A DNA stretch of 64,000 nt from JANPPS01 sp965246925 (GTDB lineage Bacteria; Pseudomonadota; Alphaproteobacteria; Acetobacterales; Acetobacteraceae). The stretch's first letter is position 1, and the number at the start of each line of letters is the position of its first letter. The notes beneath the pieces were generated by a model that did no database searches, was not told where the DNA came from, and saw nothing but the letters and a program-made list of their open reading frames with translations. Positions 59,257 through 64,000 of this stretch are shown here, in pieces. The DNA lies in NCBI GenBank assembly GCA_965246925.1, contig OZ251994.1:2976001-3040000 (forward strand), written 5' to 3'. A program made the position numbers and the translations under genes.

Positions 59257-61389
59257 TTAACCAGCCCGTAGATACAAAGTTGCCAGCGGCGGCAGCGATA
59301 ATGACAAACGGTGGCTGAACCCGTGCGACGCCACCGCCTCCGCCATAGCGCCACCCATGTTGCCGACGCCCGACCCGGCATAGATGCCGGCATCGGTGTT
59401 GACCACCTCCTGCCACTGACCCCCGCGCGGCACGCCCATGACATAGCCGTGCCGCACTACCGGAGTGAAGTTGCAGACGATCAGGAACATCCCGTCCCCA
59501 TCGGTGCGCAACCAGGCGAACACGGAATTTTCCGCATCCTCCAAGACCACCCACTGGAACCCAGCGCTGTCGCAATCCCGCGCATGCAGCGCCGGGTTGC
59601 CGCGGTAGGCGTGGTTCAGGTCCCGCACCAGCGACTGCACGCCCCGGTGATTCGGATGGTCGAGCAAGTCCCAATCGAGCCCGGCGTCATGGTTCCACTC
59701 CCGCCACTGCGCGATCTCACCGCCCATGAACAGCAGCTTCTTGCCCGGATATGCCCACATGAACGCGAGATAGGCGCGGAGCGTGGCGAACTTCTGCCAC
59801 TCATCCCCAGGCATCTTGTTGATCAACGAGCCCTTGCCATACACCACCTCGTCATGGCTCAGCGGCAGCACGAACCGCTCGCTGAACGCATAGACGAGGC
59901 CGAACAGGATTTCCCCATGATGCCAGCGCCGGTACACCGGCTGCTCGGCCAAGTAATGCAGCGTGTCGTGCATCCATCCCATGTTCCACTTGTAGTGAAA
60001 GCCGAGCCCGCCTTCATCGGCGGACCGGGTCACGCCCGGCCAGGACGTGCTCTCCTCGGCAATCAGCACGGCGCCCGGGACCCGCTCCCGCACGGCGCGG
60101 CTGAGGTCCTGCAGGAACGCGACGTTCTCCAAATTCTCCCGCCCGCCATACTGGTTCGGCACCCACTCCCCAGCTTTGCGCGAATAGTCCCGGTACAGCA
60201 TGGACGCGACCGCATCCACGCGCAGCCCGTCCACGTGATAATGCTCGAGCCAGAATAGCGCGCCGCCGATCATCCAGCCGCGCACCTCGTTCCGCCCGAG
60301 GTTGAAGATGTTGGTGTTCCAGTCCTGATGGAACCCCTCCCGCGGGTCGGCATGCTCATACAGCGGCGTGCCGTCGAACCGCGCCAGCCCGTGCGCGTCG
60401 GTCGGGAAATGCGCCGGCACCCAGTCCAGCAGTACGCCGATCCCCAGCGCATGGCACCGGTCCACGAAAGCCGCAAACCCCTGCGGCGGCCCCAGCGGCG
60501 CCGACGTCGCGAACTGACCGAGCGGCTGATACCCCCAGGACCCGCGGAACGGGTGCTCCATCACCGGCATCAGTTCGATATGCGTGAACCCCAACCCGGC
60601 GCAGTACGGCGCCAGCCGGTCCGCCAGCTGCTCCCAACTAGTGCCGTTCTCGGCATACGGCATCCAGGACGCCGCATGGACCTCGTAGGTGGACATCGGC
60701 GCAGACGGGCTCTGATCCCGCCGCGCCATCCAGGCCGCGTCCGTCCACCGGAACGGCGTCGTATCCGGCACGATCGACCCGGTGGCCGGTGCCCGCTCCG
60801 CCTGCCACGCCACCGGGTCGGCCTTCTGCGGCAACGCCTCGCCACGCGGCCCACGTAAATCGTACTTATAAATGTCGCCGGGCATCAGGCCCGGGATGAA
60901 GATGTCCCACACCCCGGCACCCCCATGCTTCCGCATCGGATGCCGCCGCGGGTCCCAGCTGTTGAAATTGCCCACGACCGACACGCGCTGCGCATTCGGC
61001 GCCCAAACGGCGAACCGCACGCCGGCCGTGCCGTCCATCGTGGTGGGATTCGCGCCCAGCACCTGGCCCAGCTCCCGATGCCGCCCCTCACCCAACAAGT
61101 AGAGGTCGAGTTCGCCCAGCGTCGGGCCGAACGCGTAAGGGTCCGCCGTCTCGTGCACGCCGCCCGGATAGGTTATGCGGAGCGTGTAGGGGCCGGTGAC
61201 CGGCCCAGCCCAAAAGCCGTCCGGATGCACCTGCTCCAGCGGCACCGCCTTGGCGCCCTGGACCGCCTCGGCCGCGGTAGCGCCGGGCAGCACGGCACGC
61301 ACCTCACCCTCATGCGGCCCCAACACCGCAAACGGGTCTCCATGCCGCGCCTGCAGCAGCGCGTCGATCGTCCCGCGGTCTAGGCTCAT
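59257..61389 (-). CDS. glgB: Glycogen branching enzyme
   Basis: A 710-residue GH13 enzyme making alpha-1,6 branches. It has the N-terminal CBM48-like domain and FAVWAPNAQRVSVVGNFNSW, then HIELMPVMEHPFRGSWGYQ, the nucleophile block YHVDGLRVDAVASMLYRDYS, the acid LIAEESTSWP and LPLSHDEVVYGKGSL. The length matches GlgB. Its ATG overlaps the treS-mak stop by 4 nt. The first ~100 residues may form a second N-terminal beta module. Confidence 0.96.
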   Translation of the reverse strand: MSLDRGTIDALLQARHGDPFAVLGPHEGEVRAVLPGATAAEAVQGAKAVPLEQVHPDGFWAGPVTGPYTLRITYPGGVHETADPYAFGPTLGELDLYLLGEGRHRELGQVLGANPTTMDGTAGVRFAVWAPNAQRVSVVGNFNSWDPRRHPMRKHGGAGVWDIFIPGLMPGDIYKYDLRGPRGEALPQKADPVAWQAERAPATGSIVPDTTPFRWTDAAWMARRDQSPSAPMSTYEVHAASWMPYAENGTSWEQLADRLAPYCAGLGFTHIELMPVMEHPFRGSWGYQPLGQFATSAPLGPPQGFAAFVDRCHALGIGVLLDWVPAHFPTDAHGLARFDGTPLYEHADPREGFHQDWNTNIFNLGRNEVRGWMIGGALFWLEHYHVDGLRVDAVASMLYRDYSRKAGEWVPNQYGGRENLENVAFLQDLSRAVRERVPGAVLIAEESTSWPGVTRSADEGGLGFHYKWNMGWMHDTLHYLAEQPVYRRWHHGEILFGLVYAFSERFVLPLSHDEVVYGKGSLINKMPGDEWQKFATLRAYLAFMWAYPGKKLLFMGGEIAQWREWNHDAGLDWDLLDHPNHRGVQSLVRDLNHAYRGNPALHARDCDSAGFQWVVLEDAENSVFAWLRTDGDGMFLIVCNFTPVVRHGYVMGVPRGGQWQEVVNTDAGIYAGSGVGNMGGAMAEAVASHGFSHRLSLSLPPLATLYLRAG

Positions 61390-64000
61390 GCGGTCTCTCC
61401 GAGCAGGCGGGACGAGATACGGTGCAGTCCAGCCAGCGGTATGCCGAGCCAGGTGGGACGGTTGGCCGCCTCGTAGCGGATTTCGTAAGCGGCCTTTTCC
61501 AGTAGGAACAGATCCAGCAGCGCCCCCTGCGCCTCCGCACTGACCCAGCGCGGCTCGGCCGCATCCAGCACGGCCTGATACGCCGCCATGAACTGCGCGC
61601 TGGCCCTGGTATTGAAGTCCGCCAGCACCGTCTGCCGCCGCTCATCCGCCTGCGCCGACACCGCGCCCCGGCCCTGCGCCGCCTGCGCCGCCGCGTAGTC
61701 GAACGACCGCAGCAGCCCCGCCACGTCCCGTAGCGGGCACGACCTGGCCCGCCGCTGCTCCATCGTCCGCGCCGGCTCACCCTCGAAATCGATGATGTAA
61801 GCGTCGCCCTGCACCACGAGTACCTGGCCCAGATGGAAATCGCCATGGACCCGCGTATTCAGCGCGCCGATGCCCTGCTGCGCCAGCCGGGTCGTGAGCG
61901 CGGCCAACGCCTCCGCCTCGTCCACGATGTCGGACGCCATCTGCACCACGTCGTCCGGGAGCCCCGCGGGCAAGTGCCGCAGCATCGCGATGGCGCCCGC
62001 AACCTGTTCCGCCGCGCCCGCCGCCCACTCTGCCACGACAGCGCTGTCGGCCGGCACAGGGGTGAAATCAGGCCGGTCCGTCGGCTGCGACAATGTCGCA
62101 TGCAGCTCACCCAGCCGCTGGCCCATGGCGCGGGCGAACACGTCATAGGCGGCGAACGTATCCGCCTCATCCGGCAGATCGTCCGTGATCGCCAGCTCCT
62201 CGGCCTGGCGGCCCAGGAAGTCGAGCGTCCAGCCCCAGCCATCGCCCTGGTTCCGCACGAAGCCCTGCGCCAGCGCCACGGTATGCGGCGTGCCATTGTC
62301 ATCCAGCCGCACGACCTCACCGAGCAGCGGCGCGGTGTTGCCGAAGCCGCGCTCGGTCAGATAACCGGTCATCTCCGCCTCTGGATGCACCCCCGCCATG
62401 ACCCGGCGCACCAGCTTCAGCACGACAGCGTCACCCACGATCCATGACGTATTGCTCTGCTCGGCCGATAAACGGCGAATGGCGCTGTCGCTGGCGAGCT
62501 CGATCTCATCGAGGCGCGAGGTGCCGCGGAACTCCAGCGTGCCGCCGGCCACCGCCACCTTGGTCTGGTCACGCAGCGCCGCCAGCATGCCCGTGGTGAG
62601 CGCGTCCACCGCGAACCCATCGGTAAGATACCCCACACGGGCGCCCCGCCTGACCCGCGTCAGGGCCAATTGCTGCGGCAAGGCGCCGGCAATCTCATCC
62701 TCGTAGGCGACGCCCAACGGCAGCACGTAGCGCTCGGTCCGGCCCGGCAATTCCGCCTCGATCTCGGCGAACAAGACGTCCTGCTCGGTGCCGGGCAGAG
62801 GGGCGGCATAGGCAATGCGGGCCCCGAGCAGGCGCTCGGTCTTGGACGCGAACCAGCGGCGCTTCGGCAAATACGCCGGCAGCGCCTCCGTCTCGATCAC
62901 CCGCCGCCCGGTCTCGACCAAATCGGCCAAGCCAGGCATGGAGCTGCGCATCACCAGCGTCGCATAATCTGGCAGCGCCTCCGGCGGCGCGGTGTGCCAC
63001 GCCGGCAGCTCCGCTTCTACCGCCAGCAGGAACCAGAAGAAACCGTACGGCGGCAAAGTCAGCAGGTAATTCAGCTGTCCCAACGGCGGGAAGATGGACC
63101 CGCCGACGATATCCACCGGCACCCGCCCGGCATAAGCGCTGAGATCCAGTTCTACCGCCTGCGCGCTACGCGACAAATTGCTCACGCACAGCACGACTTC
63201 GCCCTCGAACTCACGCAGGAACGCCAGCACCTTGCGGTTGCCCGGGTAGAGGAAGATCTGCGCGCCACGTCCGAACGACCGATGCCGGCGGCGCACGGCC
63301 AGCATACGGCGCGTCCAATTCAGCAAGGAGTGCGGATCGGACGCCTGAGCCTCGACGTTGACCGCCTGAAATCCGTAATTCGCGTCCATGATCGGCGGCA
63401 GCACGCAGCGCGCCGGGTCGACGCGGGAGAAGCCGCCATTGCGGTCCATGGACCACTGCATTGGCGTCCGCACCCCGTCCCGGTCACCCAGGAAGATGTT
63501 GTCGCCCATCCCGATCTCGTCCCCGTAATAGATGACGGGGGTGCCGGGCATGCTGAGCAGCAGGCCGTTCATCAGCTCGATCCGGCGGCGGTCCCGCTCC
63601 AATAGCGGGGCCAGGCGGCGGCGGATCCCGAGGTTGATCCGGGCGCGCTTGTCGCTGGCGTAAGCGTTCCAAAGGTAATCCCGCTCTGACGTCGTCACCA
63701 TCTCGAGCGTCAGCTCGTCATGGTTGCGGAGGAACACCGCCCATTGGCAATTCTCCGGAATATCAGGCGTCTGCCGCATGATATCGGTGATCGGAAACCG
63801 GTCCTCCCGGGCGATCGCCATATACATCCGCGGCATGAGCGGGAAGTGGAACGACATATGGCACTCGTCGCCGTCGCCAAAATACTGCTGCGCATCTTCC
63901 GGCCACTGGTTGGCCTCGGCCAGCAACATGCGGCCCGGCGCGTAGCGGTCCAGTTCGGCCCTAATCTTCTTCAGAATGTCATGGGTCTCGGACAGGTTCT
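61386..64000 (-). CDS. treS: Trehalose synthase-maltokinase fusion (5' end outside window)
   Basis: The last 871 codons of a longer protein; the frame is open to the right edge and reads NLSETHDILKKIRAELDRY there. The first ~360 visible residues are the second half of TreS (GH13 maltose/trehalose interconversion): FLRNHDELTLEMV, SMPGTPVIYYGDEIGMGDNI, DRDGVRTPMQWSMDRNGGFS and a C-terminal beta domain. The rest is a maltokinase with the APH-like motif NTRVHGDFHLGQVLV and IIDFEGEPART, phosphorylating maltose to maltose-1-phosphate. With GlgE (not in view) this would feed the GlgE glucan route. First visible gene of the operon. Confidence 0.96.
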   Translation of the reverse strand, partial: NLSETHDILKKIRAELDRYAPGRMLLAEANQWPEDAQQYFGDGDECHMSFHFPLMPRMYMAIAREDRFPITDIMRQTPDIPENCQWAVFLRNHDELTLEMVTTSERDYLWNAYASDKRARINLGIRRRLAPLLERDRRRIELMNGLLLSMPGTPVIYYGDEIGMGDNIFLGDRDGVRTPMQWSMDRNGGFSRVDPARCVLPPIMDANYGFQAVNVEAQASDPHSLLNWTRRMLAVRRRHRSFGRGAQIFLYPGNRKVLAFLREFEGEVVLCVSNLSRSAQAVELDLSAYAGRVPVDIVGGSIFPPLGQLNYLLTLPPYGFFWFLLAVEAELPAWHTAPPEALPDYATLVMRSSMPGLADLVETGRRVIETEALPAYLPKRRWFASKTERLLGARIAYAAPLPGTEQDVLFAEIEAELPGRTERYVLPLGVAYEDEIAGALPQQLALTRVRRGARVGYLTDGFAVDALTTGMLAALRDQTKVAVAGGTLEFRGTSRLDEIELASDSAIRRLSAEQSNTSWIVGDAVVLKLVRRVMAGVHPEAEMTGYLTERGFGNTAPLLGEVVRLDDNGTPHTVALAQGFVRNQGDGWGWTLDFLGRQAEELAITDDLPDEADTFAAYDVFARAMGQRLGELHATLSQPTDRPDFTPVPADSAVVAEWAAGAAEQVAGAIAMLRHLPAGLPDDVVQMASDIVDEAEALAALTTRLAQQGIGALNTRVHGDFHLGQVLVVQGDAYIIDFEGEPARTMEQRRARSCPLRDVAGLLRSFDYAAAQAAQGRGAVSAQADERRQTVLADFNTRASAQFMAAYQAVLDAAEPRWVSAEAQGALLDLFLLEKAAYEIRYEAANRPTWLGIPLAGLHRISSRLLGETA

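Overview
This window reads as chromosomal DNA of a GC-rich alphaproteobacterium, most likely from the Acetobacteraceae/Rhodospirillales. The support is gene order: ispH-thrB-rnhA; rpmH-rnpA-yidD-yidC-engB-argB; zapA followed by a 6S RNA and 5-formyltetrahydrofolate cyclo-ligase; and UPF0262 and DUF983 proteins. No rRNA, tRNA, CRISPR array or intact insertion sequence was recognised. The lineage is an inference from gene content only.

Layout. 1-4.9 kb: 3' end of an RND efflux pump, carbonic anhydrase, AlgH-like protein, peroxiredoxin, metallophosphoesterase and a GAF/HisKA_2 sensor kinase. 4.97-8.9 kb: a FATP-type acyl-CoA synthetase facing a compact acp-ligase-reductase operon. 9-14.7 kb: a group that looks less GC-rich to the eye, with a di-haem peroxidase, two membrane proteins, a cupredoxin and a large GGDEF/EAL sensor. 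15-20 kb: rnhA, thrB, ispH, a lipoprotein, a PQQ-type sugar dehydrogenase and an amidase. 20.2-23.6 kb: repeat elements, a promoter and cobalamin riboswitch driving metE, and a flavoprotein. 23.8-30.5 kb: a SbmA/YddA-type ABC exporter with an ankyrin partner, then argB-engB-yidC-yidD-rnpA-rpmH (all minus strand). 30.6-37.6 kb: a kinase-dimerisation-domain-only membrane protein, mtnA and small conserved genes, prpDC and a histone H1-like protein. 37.6-39.7 kb: a palindromic repeat and a P450/ferredoxin pair. 39.8-44.4 kb: guaA, a 1.57-kb segment bounded by a copy of the guaA 3' terminus, gene fragments, and a FitAB-type toxin-antitoxin pair. 44.4-51.3 kb: maiA, hydrolase, thiE, class I aldolase, zapA, 6S RNA, cyclo-ligase, a lone DppC-like permease, alcohol dehydrogenase and a small HTH-like protein. 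51.3-64 kb: a trehalose/glycogen operon, treS-mak, glgB, treZ, malQ, treY, otsA, running off the right edge.

How it works together. The trehalose operon encodes three routes to trehalose (OtsA, TreYZ, TreS) plus glycogen branching and glucan transfer, with starts overlapping or close to the preceding stops. The metE riboswitch should shut off cobalamin-independent methionine synthase when cobalamin is present. The most unusual stretches are the guaA-proximal scar (duplicated guaA tail, truncated acetyltransferase, frameshifted PIN-domain remnant, intact toxin-antitoxin), the peroxidase/cupredoxin/c-di-GMP group, the ACP-ligase-reductase operon, and the stand-alone DHp-like protein.
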